A DNA stretch of 64,000 bases from Streptomyces sp. NBC_01244 (GTDB lineage Bacteria > Actinomycetota > Actinomycetes > Streptomycetales > Streptomycetaceae), in NCBI RefSeq assembly GCF_035987325.1, contig NZ_CP108488.1, positions 9,114,001-9,178,000 on the forward strand, in the 5' to 3' direction. Below are positions 1 through 8,536 of the stretch, piece after piece. The first letter of the stretch is position 1. Each line of letters opens with the position of its first letter. The notes beneath the pieces are model-generated. The model was not told where the DNA came from. It ran no database searches and saw nothing but the letters and a program-made list of their open reading frames with translations. Position numbers and translations under genes: made by a program.

Positions 1-1
1 G

Positions 2-781
2 ATCGCCGCCCTGCTCCCCGCAGAGGTACGCAAGGCGGGCAGCCTGCGGCTCGGCGGCTCCGTCGGATCCCCTCCGTCGGCGTACTACCCGAACGGACAG
101 GACAAGCCGCCCGCGGGCCAGGACATCGACATCGCAGCCGCGGTGGCCAAGGTCCTCGGCGTGAAGCTGGAGCGGCAGGACGCCTCCTTCGAGACGATCC
201 TCCCCGCCCTGGGCAGCGGCAAGTACGACGTCGGTACGGGCAACTTCGGGGTGACCACCGAACGCCTGAAGTCCGTGGACTTCGTCACGTACATCAACGA
301 CGGCCAGGGCTTCGCGGTCCGGACGGGAAACACCGCGCTGACCGGCCAGGTCTCCGACCTCACCCGGCTGTGCGGGCTGACCATCGGCACCGGCGCCGGT
401 ACGACGTTCGAGAAGACCCTGACCGCGCAGAAGGAGGTCTGCGCGGCCGCCGGGAAGAAGCCGTACGAGGTCAAGGTCTTCTCCGAGACCGGGGCCGTGA
501 CGACGGCCCTCCAGCAGGGCCGGATCGACGTCGTCATGTCGACGATCAACGGGCTGCGCCACCAGGCCGCGCAGCCCGCCGCGCACACCACCTTCCTCGG
601 CGAGTACCACCGCCTCGACGTCGGCTTCGCCTTCAAGAAGGGCTCCGCGCTGACCCCCGCGTTCCAGGCCGCCGTCAACGAGCTGATCAAGGACGGCACC
701 TACGCGCGGATCCTGAAGAAATGGGGCACCACCCCCTCCGCGATCGACACCTCGCAGATCAATCCGGCCGAGCACACGTGA
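2..781 (+). CDS. ABC transporter substrate-binding protein, polar amino acid type (5' partial)
   Basis: The reading frame is open from the first bases of the window, so the signal peptide and N-terminus lie upstream. The visible 259 residues fit the periplasmic-binding-protein family 3 fold of amino-acid importers: an early segment reading GQDIDIAAAVAKVLG, the YDVGTGNFGVTTERLKSVDF stretch that lines the ligand cleft in this family, and a C-terminal end with LIKDGTYARILKKWG. It would capture an amino acid or similar small polar solute outside the membrane and hand it to a permease. The ATPase follows with overlapping codons. No permease gene is in the window, so it is probably upstream. The ligand cannot be told from sequence. 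Confidence 0.9.
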   Translation: MAALLPAEVRKAGSLRLGGSVGSPPSAYYPNGQDKPPAGQDIDIAAAVAKVLGVKLERQDASFETILPALGSGKYDVGTGNFGVTTERLKSVDFVTYINDGQGFAVRTGNTALTGQVSDLTRLCGLTIGTGAGTTFEKTLTAQKEVCAAAGKKPYEVKVFSETGAVTTALQQGRIDVVMSTINGLRHQAAQPAAHTTFLGEYHRLDVGFAFKKGSALTPAFQAAVNELIKDGTYARILKKWGTTPSAIDTSQINPAEHT

Positions 782-1593
782 GGAACCAAGAACGCGACCA
801 CGACCGTGACCACGAACGCGACCGTGACCACGAACGCGTCATGGTGGAGGTCCGGGGCGTCCACAAGAGCTTCGGCCCCCTGGAGGTGCTGCGCGGGGTC
901 GACCTGAAGGTCCGGGCGGGGGAGGTCACCGTGATCCTCGGTCCTTCCGGTTCGGGGAAGTCCACCCTCCTGCGCACCATCAACCACCTGGAGAAGGTCG
1001 ACCGCGGCTGGGTCAGCGTCGACGGCGAGCTCATCGGCTACCGCGGCCACCGCGGCAAGCTGCACGAACTCAAGGAGAAGGAGGTGCTGAAGCAGCGGAC
1101 CCACATCGGGTTCGTCTTCCAGGACTTCAACCTCTTCACGCACCTCACCGTGCTGGAGAACCTCGTCGAGGCTCCCGTCTCCGCGCTGCGCCGGTCCCGG
1201 GAGGAGGCCGGGGCGACGGCCCGCCGGCTGCTGGAACGCGTGGGTCTGAGCGAGAAGGCGGACGCCTACCCACGGCAGCTGTCCGGCGGGCAGCAGCAGC
1301 GGGTCGCCATCGCCCGCGCGCTCGCGCTCGAGCCCAAGGTGCTGCTCTTCGACGAGCCGACCTCGGCGCTCGACCCGGAACTGGTCGGCGAGGTCCTGGA
1401 CGTCATCAAGGACCTGGCGCGGACCGGAACCACCATGCTCGTCGTCACCCACGAGCTCGGCTTCGCCCGGGAGGTCGCCGACACCGTCGTCTTCATGGAC
1501 GGCGGGGCCGTCGTGGAGCAGGGAGCGCCCGGGGCGCTCCTGGACGACCCGCAGCACCCCCGCACGCGCGCCTTCCTCGCCAAGATGTGGTGA
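778..1593 (+). CDS. ABC transporter ATP-binding protein, amino acid importer
   Basis: This is the ATPase partner of the preceding binding protein. It shows Walker A (GPSGSGKST), the Q-loop (FVFQDFNLFTHLT), the ABC signature LSGGQQQR, Walker B (VLLFDEPTSALD) and the switch His (VVTHELGFAREVA). The start is uncertain. GTG at 778 overlaps the upstream TGA by 4 bp, which is typical of translational coupling, and gives 271 aa. ATG at 841 gives a family-typical 250 aa but has no obvious ribosome site. The extra N-terminal 21 residues are a charged Arg/Asp/His repeat coded by two copies of an 18-bp unit, unlike other members of the family. Function as importer ATPase is secure; substrate is not. Confidence 0.93.
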   Translation: MRNQERDHDRDHERDRDHERVMVEVRGVHKSFGPLEVLRGVDLKVRAGEVTVILGPSGSGKSTLLRTINHLEKVDRGWVSVDGELIGYRGHRGKLHELKEKEVLKQRTHIGFVFQDFNLFTHLTVLENLVEAPVSALRRSREEAGATARRLLERVGLSEKADAYPRQLSGGQQQRVAIARALALEPKVLLFDEPTSALDPELVGEVLDVIKDLARTGTTMLVVTHELGFAREVADTVVFMDGGAVVEQGAPGALLDDPQHPRTRAFLAKMW

Positions 1594-1609
1594 GGTGCCG
1601 GGTGAGGGA

Positions 1610-2563
1610 TCAGGCCGGTCCCAGCCGGGGGCGTCCAACGCCGCTTCCCGCGGGTTTCCGGTCCTCGAGGGTTACGCGGTCCCGTCCTTCCCCGTCCTTC
1701 AGCCAGTGCGGTGTACGGAAGGCCGCGCCGCCGTACATCGGGAGGGCTATGGACTCCCCGTACCGGGCCAGCTGGTCCCAGGGCCGGTTGATCCCGGTGG
1801 AACCGTAGCGGCGCACCCGGGTGACGGCGTCGAGGTCCAGGACGTCGACGAGCACCTCCTCGCCGGGGCCGGCCTGCTGGCGGACCGCGCCCTCGGGGTC
1901 GACGATCGCGCTGGCGCCGACCCCGGCCGGGTCGGCGGCGTTGACGTTGACCACGTACACCTGGTTGGTCCAGGCGTTGGCGCGGGCGCAGACCAGCTCC
2001 ATCTCCCGGTCCCGGGTGGGTGTCAGCGTGGGCTGGATGACGATCTCCGCTCCCAGCCAGGCGAGTTGGCGGACCGTCTCCGGGAAGGAGCCGTCGTAGC
2101 AGATGGCCAGGCCCGCCCGCCCGATGCCGGGGAGCTCGAAGACCGTGAACTCGTGGCCGGGGCGGGCCTTTTCGTACGGCTGCCAGGGGAAGATCTTGCG
2201 GTAGCGGGCGACGATCTCGCCCTCGGGCGAGACCGCGATCGCCGTGTTGTAGATGTGGCCGTCCTCGGCGCGCTCGTAGAGGCTCCCCGGGACCAGCCAC
2301 ATCTCGGTCTCCCTGGCGAGGGAGCAGATCCGGTCGGTGAGCGGTCCGGGTATCGTGACGGCCGCCTGCTCCATCCAGTCGTCGGGCGCGGGCCGCAGCA
2401 GCGGGCCCTCGGCGGCGAGCAGGAGCTCGGGGGCGATGACGAGCTGCACGTGCGGGAAGAGCTCGTGCGTGGCGCGGACCTGGTCGCTGAAGCGCTGCCG
2501 GCTCGCTTCGAGGTCGTGGGCCACGGGGGTGGTCTGCAGGGCGGCGATGGCGAGAGTGCGCAT
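1610..2563 (-). CDS. Carbon-nitrogen hydrolase (nitrilase/amidase superfamily)
   Basis: A 317-residue cytoplasmic hydrolase of the nitrilase superfamily with the full catalytic triad visible: Glu46 in APELLLA, Lys123 in YRKIFPW and Cys155 in ICYDGSFPE. The Cys context resembles aliphatic amidases and formamidases more than true nitrilases, so hydrolysis of a small amide to acid plus ammonia is the likeliest reaction. The start chosen (MRTLAIAALQ) begins exactly at the first beta strand of the family. It lies 8 bp after the stop of the upstream permease, so the two are one operon: the permease would bring in the amide or amine that this enzyme cleaves. The exact substrate is not recognisable. 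Confidence 0.88.
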   Translation of the reverse strand: MRTLAIAALQTTPVAHDLEASRQRFSDQVRATHELFPHVQLVIAPELLLAAEGPLLRPAPDDWMEQAAVTIPGPLTDRICSLARETEMWLVPGSLYERAEDGHIYNTAIAVSPEGEIVARYRKIFPWQPYEKARPGHEFTVFELPGIGRAGLAICYDGSFPETVRQLAWLGAEIVIQPTLTPTRDREMELVCARANAWTNQVYVVNVNAADPAGVGASAIVDPEGAVRQQAGPGEEVLVDVLDLDAVTRVRRYGSTGINRPWDQLARYGESIALPMYGGAAFRTPHWLKDGEGRDRVTLEDRKPAGSGVGRPRLGPA

Positions 2564-2571
2564 GGGTGTGG

Positions 2572-4074
2572 TCAGTCCTCGGTGACGGTGAGCGCGGCGA
2601 CCGACGTGCGGCCTTCGCGGAAGAAGCGGCGGAACCGGGTGCGGGCGATGAGCAGGGCCAGGGCGCCCAGGGCGATGGAGCCGGCGCCGAGGAGGAAGAC
2701 CCCGCCGACGCCGTGGAAGGAAGTGCTCCCGTATGCGGGGTCGTACATGTCGTGGGCGCTGCGGGCGAAGGCCGCCAGCATCAGCACGCCGCCCAGCAGG
2801 GGCAGGACGCCGCGCAGCAGGAGGTTGCGCGGGGAATCGCGCAGGCTCCGCCGGAAGTACCAGACGCAGCTCAGGGCGGTGGTGCCGTAGTAGCAGGCGA
2901 TGAGCAGCCCGACACACAGGACGGCGTCGCCGAGGAAGTCCGCGGAGACGAGCCGGAGCAGGATCAGCGTGCCGGCCGCTGCCGTTCCGCAGGCCAGGGT
3001 CCCGAAGGCGGGCGTGCGGTGCCGGGGGTGGATCCGGGTGAAGGCGCGTGGCAGGGCGCCGTGGGCGGCCATGGACAAGGTGCCTCGGGAATTGCCGACG
3101 AGGCAGGTGAGCAGGGCCGAGACCGCCGAGACGCAGACGGCGAGCTGCATCACCTTGGCGAGTGCCCCGCCGAGTACGGGGGGCGCGAGGGTCGTGAGGA
3201 CGTCGGCGGCGTTCTCGGCGTTGCCGAGGCCCAGGCCGGTGGTTCCGGTGCCGGCGAAGCTGATCGCCGCGAACGCGGTGAACAGGTAGGTGCCCAGGAG
3301 CAGGAGCGTCGAGATGACGGCGGCCTGCCCGGCCACGCGCTCGCCGTCCCGGGTCTCCTCGTTCGCGGCGAGCAGCGAGTCCCACCCCCAGTAGATGAAC
3401 AGACAGAGCAGGACGGCTTCGGCGAAGGGCCCGAATCCGTCGAAGGCGCTGGGGTCGAGCCACTCCAGTGAGGGGGTGACGGCCCCGTCGCGGGCGAAGG
3501 CGGCCGCGCCGAAACCGAGCAGGGCCGCCATTTGCAGGCCGAGGAGCACGTACTGGACGGAGGCGGCCAGGTGTAGTCCCCGGACGGAGACCGACGTGCA
3601 CGCGGCCAGCAGGAGCAGGGCGGTCACCGTGACGACGGCATCGTTCTCGGCGAGGGAGCGCAGACCGAGCAGGCTCAACAGGTACACGGCACCGACCTGG
3701 GACAGGGCGGTCATCGCGATGAGGGTGGCGACGATCACGACCCAGCCGCCGGTGAACCAGCCGGCCACCGGCCCGAAGGCGCGGGTGGTCCACACGAAAT
3801 TGGTGCCGCAGTCCGGCATCTCGCGGTTCAGCTCGCGGAACGCGAAGGCGGTGAGCAGGATCGGTACGAACCCCAGGAGCAGGGCGGCCGGAGCCAGGTC
3901 TCCCACGGCGAGCGTCACGAAGCCGAGGGTGACGGCGATGCTGTAGGCCGGTGCCACGGACGACAGCCCGAGCGTGACGGAGGCGAGCAGGCCCACGGAG
4001 CCGCCACGCAGCCCCTTGCCGACGGGGGTGGGCGCCGGCCCGGTTCTGGCCCCGGTGTCGGTCGGGTTGGTCAT
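2572..4074 (-). CDS. APC superfamily amino acid/amine permease
   Basis: A 500-residue membrane protein with about 12 hydrophobic segments, matching the length and layout of amino acid-polyamine-organocation permeases. The first transmembrane helix carries the family's glycine-rich unwound segment (SVTLGLSSVAPAYSIAVTLG), and FRELNREMPDCGTNFVWT matches the loop before helix 3. The ATG at 4074 has a strong AGGAGG site a few bases upstream; the frame continues further upstream only as a shadow. It is transcribed divergently from a TetR gene and co-transcribed with the amidase. Together these suggest uptake of a nitrogen compound for the amidase. Which compound is unknown. Confidence 0.9.
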   Translation of the reverse strand: MTNPTDTGARTGPAPTPVGKGLRGGSVGLLASVTLGLSSVAPAYSIAVTLGFVTLAVGDLAPAALLLGFVPILLTAFAFRELNREMPDCGTNFVWTTRAFGPVAGWFTGGWVVIVATLIAMTALSQVGAVYLLSLLGLRSLAENDAVVTVTALLLLAACTSVSVRGLHLAASVQYVLLGLQMAALLGFGAAAFARDGAVTPSLEWLDPSAFDGFGPFAEAVLLCLFIYWGWDSLLAANEETRDGERVAGQAAVISTLLLLGTYLFTAFAAISFAGTGTTGLGLGNAENAADVLTTLAPPVLGGALAKVMQLAVCVSAVSALLTCLVGNSRGTLSMAAHGALPRAFTRIHPRHRTPAFGTLACGTAAAGTLILLRLVSADFLGDAVLCVGLLIACYYGTTALSCVWYFRRSLRDSPRNLLLRGVLPLLGGVLMLAAFARSAHDMYDPAYGSTSFHGVGGVFLLGAGSIALGALALLIARTRFRRFFREGRTSVAALTVTED

Positions 4075-4122
4075 GATGCCTCCTGGAGGCCGCAGGTGTG
4101 GTGCGCAGAGCGTGAGACGCCG

Positions 4123-4198
4123 CGTTAAACGGAGATTTAAGACCTGGGGGTCCTGGACCGTCAATAGATCGAGCGATATCGTTAAACCAAGATTTAGA
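4123..4198. promoter_or_regulatory. Two operator-like sites between permease and TetR genes
   Basis: Two near-identical elements lie in the divergent intergenic region: CGTTAAACGGAGATTTAA at 4123-4140 and CGTTAAACCAAGATTTAG at 4180-4197. Each contains TTAAA and TTTA(A/G) arms around a 6-base centre, so each is an imperfect inverted repeat. They are AT-rich islands in very GC-rich DNA and their starts are 57 bp apart. The second ends 13 bases before the TetR ribosome site. Position and symmetry suggest binding sites for the adjacent TetR protein, repressing both itself and the permease-amidase operon. This is inference from sequence only. Confidence 0.6.
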
Positions 4199-4219
4199 TG
4201 ATCAACTTGTGGAGGAGAC

Positions 4220-4843
4220 GTGGCAGCCAGGAAGGGGAACGGCAAGGAGAACCGCCGGGCCGAGCTGGGCAAGGCGGTGGAGCGCGCCGTACTGGTTCGC
4301 GGACTGGAGGGCCTGCGGCTGCGCGATGTCGCCGACCAGGCCGGGGTCACCCCCGCCGCCGTGCTCTACTACGGCGATCTGGACGCCCTCGTCCACGCCA
4401 CGTACCAGCAGGCCATCGAGCGCTACAGCCAGGACCGCGAGGAGGCCGCGGACCGCTTCGACGACGCCCGCGACAAACTGCGGGCCTGCATCGACCACGG
4501 AGTCGCCGGCGGCCCCGACGACGCGCTGACCCGGCTGCTCTTCGAGTACTGGCCGCGCTGCCTGCGAGACGCCCGGGCGGCGGCGCTCGACAGTGCGTTG
4601 ACGGAGCGTCAGATCGCGGTGTATTCCGGCATTTTGGTGCTCGGGCAGGCTCAGGGGCACTTCCTGCTCCAGGATCCGCCCCGCCTGCTCGCCGCGAACT
4701 TCGTCGCCATGGAGGACGGCTACCAGATGGAGGTCCTCGCCGGCCGGCGCACGCGCACCGAGGTCATCGCCGCGCTGCGCTCCTACGCCCGCGCCGTCAC
4801 GGGCCACGAGCTGACCGGCCGGGAGCCGGCCGAACCCTCCTGA
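4220..4843 (+). CDS. TetR family transcriptional regulator
   Basis: A 207-residue regulator. The N-terminal helix-turn-helix is plain (LRLRDVADQAGVTPAAVLYY, about residues 29-48), followed by an all-helical ligand domain typical of TetR proteins. GTG at 4220 is the start because GGAGGA sits five bases upstream. It is divergent from the permease-amidase operon and the shared intergenic region holds two matching inverted repeats, so it most likely represses that operon and senses its substrate or product. The last codons run into a 16-bp tandem repeat that continues past the stop. Confidence 0.9.
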   Translation: MAARKGNGKENRRAELGKAVERAVLVRGLEGLRLRDVADQAGVTPAAVLYYGDLDALVHATYQQAIERYSQDREEAADRFDDARDKLRACIDHGVAGGPDDALTRLLFEYWPRCLRDARAAALDSALTERQIAVYSGILVLGQAQGHFLLQDPPRLLAANFVAMEDGYQMEVLAGRRTRTEVIAALRSYARAVTGHELTGREPAEPS

Positions 4844-4926
4844 GCCCGAACCCTCCTGAGCCCGAACCCTCCTGGGCCCGAACCCTCCTGGGCCCGAACC
4901 CTCCTGAGCCCGGCCCTTCCTGAGCC
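4831..4926. repeat. 16-bp tandem repeat overlapping the TetR stop codon
   Basis: Six head-to-tail copies of a 16-base unit, consensus CGAACCCTCCTGAGCC, starting at 4831, 4847, 4863, 4879, 4895 and 4911. Copies 3 and 4 carry TGGG in place of TGAG, and copy 6 is more diverged. The first copy supplies the end of the TetR gene and its TGA stop, so the array probably grew by duplication of the gene's own 3' end. It has no spacers, so it is not CRISPR. Confidence 0.9.
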
Positions 4927-4937
4927 CGCCCGGACGC

Positions 4938-4974
4938 GCCGCCGGCCCGCCTCGTCACGAGGCGGGCCGGCGGC
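4938..4974. terminator. Strong bidirectional hairpin terminator
   Basis: A perfect 17-bp stem (GCCGCCGGCCCGCCTCG and its complement) with a 3-base TCA loop lies between the converging TetR gene and the IPT-domain gene. There is no U-tract, which is normal for Streptomyces terminators. It should stop transcription from both sides. Confidence 0.85.
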
Positions 4975-5028
4975 AATCGAGTGCGTACGTCGCCCCGTTG
5001 AGGGCTGACTACGGACGGCTGCGACGGG

Positions 5029-6858
5029 TCAGGGGCAGGTGGCCAGGAGGACGGAGACGACCGTGCAGCTGGCGGTCGCGCCGTCGTTGAGCGGGCCCGG
5101 GTCGGTCGGCGCGGACGCCGTACGGGTGGCGGAGACCGTGACGCGCCCCAGCGAGAGCAGCCCCAGCGGTACCCGGAACGTCTTGGTGGCGGCGGCCCCG
5201 TTGGCGATGGTCCCGTAGGCGCAGGTCACGGTGGACCCGGCGGCCGTGCAACCGGGGGACAGGGTGTTCGCGGAGGCGCCCGGCGGCAGGGTCGCGGTGA
5301 GTGTCGCCGAAGTGACCGTACCGGGACCGGTGTTGCGGGCGGTCAGGGTGTAGGTGAGGTAGGGGACCAGCAGGCTGAAGCCGGGCTGTGCGGTCAGGTC
5401 CACGTCGATGTCGGCGGGCGGGAGCTGATAGGTGTACCGGCCCGAGCCGGTCACGGCGCTGGTGCCGCCGGCCGTGGTGACCCGGACGTCCACGGGGCCC
5501 GCGGCGTGGGCGGGCGCGGTGGCGGTGCAGGCCGTGGGGGTGCAGGAGAGGCCGGTGGCCGGGTTGCCGGAGCCGAAGTCGATCGCGGTGGCGCGGTCCA
5601 GGCCGGTCCCGTTGACGGTGACGACCGTACCGCCGGCCGTCGTGCCGACGGCGGGGCTGAGCGAGGTCACCACGGGGACGGGAACGTAGGTGTACCGGCC
5701 GGCGGGGGACGGGCTGCTGGTGCCGCCGGCGGTGGTGGCCTGTAGGTCCACGGTGCCGGTCCCGGCCGGAGCGGTGGCGGTGCAGGAGGTGGGCGTGCAC
5801 GTGACATCGGTGCCGGGGTTGCCCGCGCCGAAGGTCAGGACGGCGCCCGTCAGGTTGGTGCCGGTGACCGTCACGGCCGTACCGCCACCCGCGGGTCCGG
5901 CGGCCGGGCCGACGGCCGTGACCGTCGGCGGGAGGGTGAAGGCGAACACGATCCGGCCGTCACCGGCGTTGGCACCCTCGGTCAGGGTGACGTGGGAGCC
6001 GGGAACCGTTCCGGAGACCAGACTGGACCCGCCGCCACCGCCTCCTCCGCCCCCACCGGTGGCGCCGTATCTGCCGCCGCCCCCGCCCCGGCCTCCGCCG
6101 CCGTACCCCGCTCCGCCGCGGCCGCCGGCGCCCGTCGGGCTGAACACGCCCTGGCCGGCGGCGCCGCCGGAGCCGTTCGGGAAGGCGCCCGGGGAGCCGT
6201 TCGGGCCCTCGTTGTCCGCGCCGGGCCCTCCGGTCCCCGCGGCCCCGCCGGCCGTGTCGGTGCCCGCGCGGCCGCCCGTACCGCCCTGCGCGTCGGGGAC
6301 CAGGCCGTTGCCGTCGGCCCCCGGTCTTCCGCTGTCACCGCCGGCCGCTCCCGGATAGGCGGGAGAGCCGATGCCCGCTCCACCCGCCCCGCCGCCCGAA
6401 CCGGCCGTCAGCAGGGGCGCGTTGGCGGCGGTGGTCACCGCGACGAGGGCGCCGCCGAATCCCGGCACGCCGAACTGGGTACCGGCCGCCCCGTTGGCGC
6501 CGCGCCGGCCGATGGTCACGTTGAAGGTCTGCCCGGGAGTGGCGGGGACGGTCGCGACGAGGTGCGCGCCCTTGCCGCCGGCGGTGCCGTCGGCTGCGTT
6601 CCCGCCCCCGGCGCCGTCCAGGGTCACCACACCGCCGGAGACGCCCTCCGGCACCGTGACGCTTCCGGAACCCCCCGCCGAGCAGGTGATCGTGGTCGTG
6701 GCACCCACCAGGACCGGGGCGGCGCACACCCCCTCCGCCGACGCCGGGGGCGCCAGCACCGTCAGGCCGCCCGCGGCCAGCGCCGAGGACGCGGCCACCG
6801 CCAGCAGCCGGCGCCGCCACGGGGCGCGCGGTCCGTTTAACACAGCAGTCGAAGACAT
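5029..6858 (-). CDS. Secreted Gly-rich protein with two IPT/TIG domains and a DUF11-like domain
   Basis: A 609-residue exported protein. Residues 1-41 are a clear signal peptide (RRR basic region, Ala/Leu core, APPASA cleavage). A glycine/alanine-rich region follows to about residue 330, including runs of ten or more glycines. Two IPT/TIG immunoglobulin-like repeats come next (starting PPTVTAVGPAAGPAGGGTAV and VPVVTSLSPAVGTTAGGTVV), each with a Cys pair spaced CTPTxCTAT. The C-terminal 150 residues resemble the DUF11 beta-sandwich found on surface proteins. It is likely a cell-wall or extracellular structural/adhesive protein. No enzymatic motif is visible. It lies alone between two convergent or unrelated genes. 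Confidence 0.8.
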   Translation of the reverse strand: MSSTAVLNGPRAPWRRRLLAVAASSALAAGGLTVLAPPASAEGVCAAPVLVGATTTITCSAGGSGSVTVPEGVSGGVVTLDGAGGGNAADGTAGGKGAHLVATVPATPGQTFNVTIGRRGANGAAGTQFGVPGFGGALVAVTTAANAPLLTAGSGGGAGGAGIGSPAYPGAAGGDSGRPGADGNGLVPDAQGGTGGRAGTDTAGGAAGTGGPGADNEGPNGSPGAFPNGSGGAAGQGVFSPTGAGGRGGAGYGGGGRGGGGGRYGATGGGGGGGGGGSSLVSGTVPGSHVTLTEGANAGDGRIVFAFTLPPTVTAVGPAAGPAGGGTAVTVTGTNLTGAVLTFGAGNPGTDVTCTPTSCTATAPAGTGTVDLQATTAGGTSSPSPAGRYTYVPVPVVTSLSPAVGTTAGGTVVTVNGTGLDRATAIDFGSGNPATGLSCTPTACTATAPAHAAGPVDVRVTTAGGTSAVTGSGRYTYQLPPADIDVDLTAQPGFSLLVPYLTYTLTARNTGPGTVTSATLTATLPPGASANTLSPGCTAAGSTVTCAYGTIANGAAATKTFRVPLGLLSLGRVTVSATRTASAPTDPGPLNDGATASCTVVSVLLATCP

Positions 6859-7188
6859 CGAAGTCTCCCCCTCTCGCCTCCGCCCGGCAGCGGCCGGAGG
6901 CGAATACTCCCGGGAAGCCGCGGCCGGACGCTCCCGTACGGCGAACCGGAGTGCAGCTTCCTCCGGCGGCGCCGCTCGTTCGCCGGTATTCCGGGTCGCT
7001 GGAAGGACGTCGGCCCGGTGATACCGGCGGAAGCATCGCAGCGGCCGGGGCGCGGCGGGCACCAAATGCCGGATCGTCCCGCCAAACCGTTGGAAACCCC
7101 GAAATCGACGCCCCCACTCGTACGAATTTCCGAGAAGATGAGAGGTTGCGGTGCTGCGGTGCGGCTGTGTTGATGTGGTGCCGTGTCG
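6859..7188. other. Intergenic region upstream of the IPT gene
   Basis: About 330 bp between the start of the IPT gene and the stop of the SRAP gene, both on the minus strand. It should hold the IPT gene's promoter. I see no clear -10/-35 pair, RNA gene or long inverted repeat, and no convincing small ORF. The stretch 7085-7190 is somewhat less GC-rich than its surroundings. Confidence 0.4.
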
Positions 7189-7917
7189 TCAGCCGGCGGG
7201 GTCGAGGAGGTGGGGGCCGTTGTTGCGGACGCTGTTGACGGCGGTCGAGACCGCGGTCACCGCGAGCCGGCCGCCGGCGGGGGTGTGGAGCAGGGCGCGG
7301 AGATCCGTCGTGTCCTCGTGGGAGGGATCGAGCCAGGCCTCGTAGTCTCCGGGGTCGAGGGCCAGCGGCATCCGGGGATGGATGCGGCCGGCCGCGTCGG
7401 TGGCCTCGGTGGTGATGATCGTGGCCGTGGTGAGCCAGGCGCCCGGGTCGTCCCGGTCGGCGACGGCCGGGTCGCGCCAGAACTCGTACAGCCCGGCCAT
7501 GGCCATGACGGAGCCGGTCTCGGGCCGGATGAAATAGGGCTGCTTGTAGGCCTTGGCCGTATCGGTGGCCGGTACGGCGACCCACTCGAAGAAGCCGTCC
7601 GCGGGCAGCAGGCACCGGCGTTTGGCCAGGGCGCGCCGGTAGGCCGGCTTCTCGTGGACGGTCTCCACCCGCGCGTTGATCATCCGGGATCCCACGGCCG
7701 GGTCCTTGGCCCAGGACGGCACCAGGCCCCACCGCACCGGACGCAGCTGCCGCCCGATCTCCCCGGTGTCCCGGTCGGCGCGCTCCAGCACCGCCCACAC
7801 CTCGTCGGTGGGCGCGACGTTCCACGAGGGCCCCAGTGCCCGGTCCGGATCGAGCCGGGCGTCGAAGAGGCCCGAGAGGTCTTCCGGGGCCCGGGAGGAG
7901 GCGTATCGACCACACAT
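7189..7917 (-). CDS. SRAP domain protein (HMCES/YedK family)
   Basis: A 242-residue protein of the SOS response-associated peptidase family, which forms a protective covalent link to abasic sites in single-stranded DNA. The start is fixed by the family: the protein must begin Met-Cys so that Cys2 becomes the N-terminal nucleophile, and MCGRYAS sits at this ATG although the frame is open upstream. The other hallmarks are present: SWNVAPTDE, GLVPSWAKD, NARVETV, PADGFFEW with its catalytic Glu, and HPRMPL with its catalytic His. It stands alone here and no LexA-like box was recognised upstream. Confidence 0.93.
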   Translation of the reverse strand: MCGRYASSRAPEDLSGLFDARLDPDRALGPSWNVAPTDEVWAVLERADRDTGEIGRQLRPVRWGLVPSWAKDPAVGSRMINARVETVHEKPAYRRALAKRRCLLPADGFFEWVAVPATDTAKAYKQPYFIRPETGSVMAMAGLYEFWRDPAVADRDDPGAWLTTATIITTEATDAAGRIHPRMPLALDPGDYEAWLDPSHEDTTDLRALLHTPAGGRLAVTAVSTAVNSVRNNGPHLLDPAG

Positions 7918-8081
7918 GCCTCCACTGTCCCACTCTTCCCGGGCGGGAGGGGCAGAGTCCGCCGGACGCCCGGTCACAGCACTAGGGTCTGTCGTCCCAC
8001 TCTGGTCCGGGCGACGACGGGAGTTGGACGACAGGCCCTGGCCGGCGGCCGATGTCAGAACCGGGTGGGAGGATCGCACCC

Positions 8082-8504
8082 ATGCCTCTGCCTCAGCCCG
8101 ATGACCTGACTTTGCTGGTGCTGCGTACCCACTTCGGCGACGAGAAGGACTGGGACGCGCTGCGGGCCGCGCTCGACGGTGCAGACGAGTACTCCCATGC
8201 CACGTACGTCAGCGAGCCCCGCTTCGCGGACGTGGACGTCCGGGAACTGGTGGAGGAAGAGGCCGCCGCGGCGGAGGAGGGCCGGATCTACCACCTGTTC
8301 CTGGCGGACGCCACCACGATGGGGGATCCGGGCCGCCTCCTTCTGGCCGTGGACCTCGAGGTCGAGCCCGGGCGGACCTTCAGGGTTCCGGCCCGGTGGT
8401 TTCCCGGCGTGTCGGCCAACCTCAGCCTCTGGAACATGGATTTCGCGGAGTGCGCCGACGCGGCTGATGCGTCAGGGACTTTCCGCGGCTTCGGCGGGGA
8501 CTGA
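8082..8504 (+). CDS. Conserved small protein of unknown function (possibly DUF6924)
   Basis: A 140-residue acidic soluble protein beginning MPLPQPDDLTLLVLRTHFGD. The opening (two strands followed by WDALRAAL) and the internal LFLADATTM and LLAVDLE segments resemble a Streptomyces family I remember as DUF6924; that label is from memory. I prefer ATG at 8082 to the upstream ATG at 8052 because GGGAGGA precedes it at good spacing. No signal peptide, membrane segment or catalytic motif is visible. It sits between SRAP and the glycan operon with no obvious functional link. Confidence 0.75.
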   Translation: MPLPQPDDLTLLVLRTHFGDEKDWDALRAALDGADEYSHATYVSEPRFADVDVRELVEEEAAAAEEGRIYHLFLADATTMGDPGRLLLAVDLEVEPGRTFRVPARWFPGVSANLSLWNMDFAECADAADASGTFRGFGGD

Positions 8505-8536
8505 CACCTCGCCGTCGGTCGAGGGGAAGGGCACGC

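Noticed and set aside
2572..4350. Longer permease start extending across the operator region
   Set aside because: The extension overlaps the divergent TetR gene and is not membrane-protein-like; the ATG at 4074 has a strong ribosome site.
4831..4926. Tandem repeat that could suggest a CRISPR array
   Set aside because: The 16-base units are contiguous with no unique spacers, and no cas genes are present.
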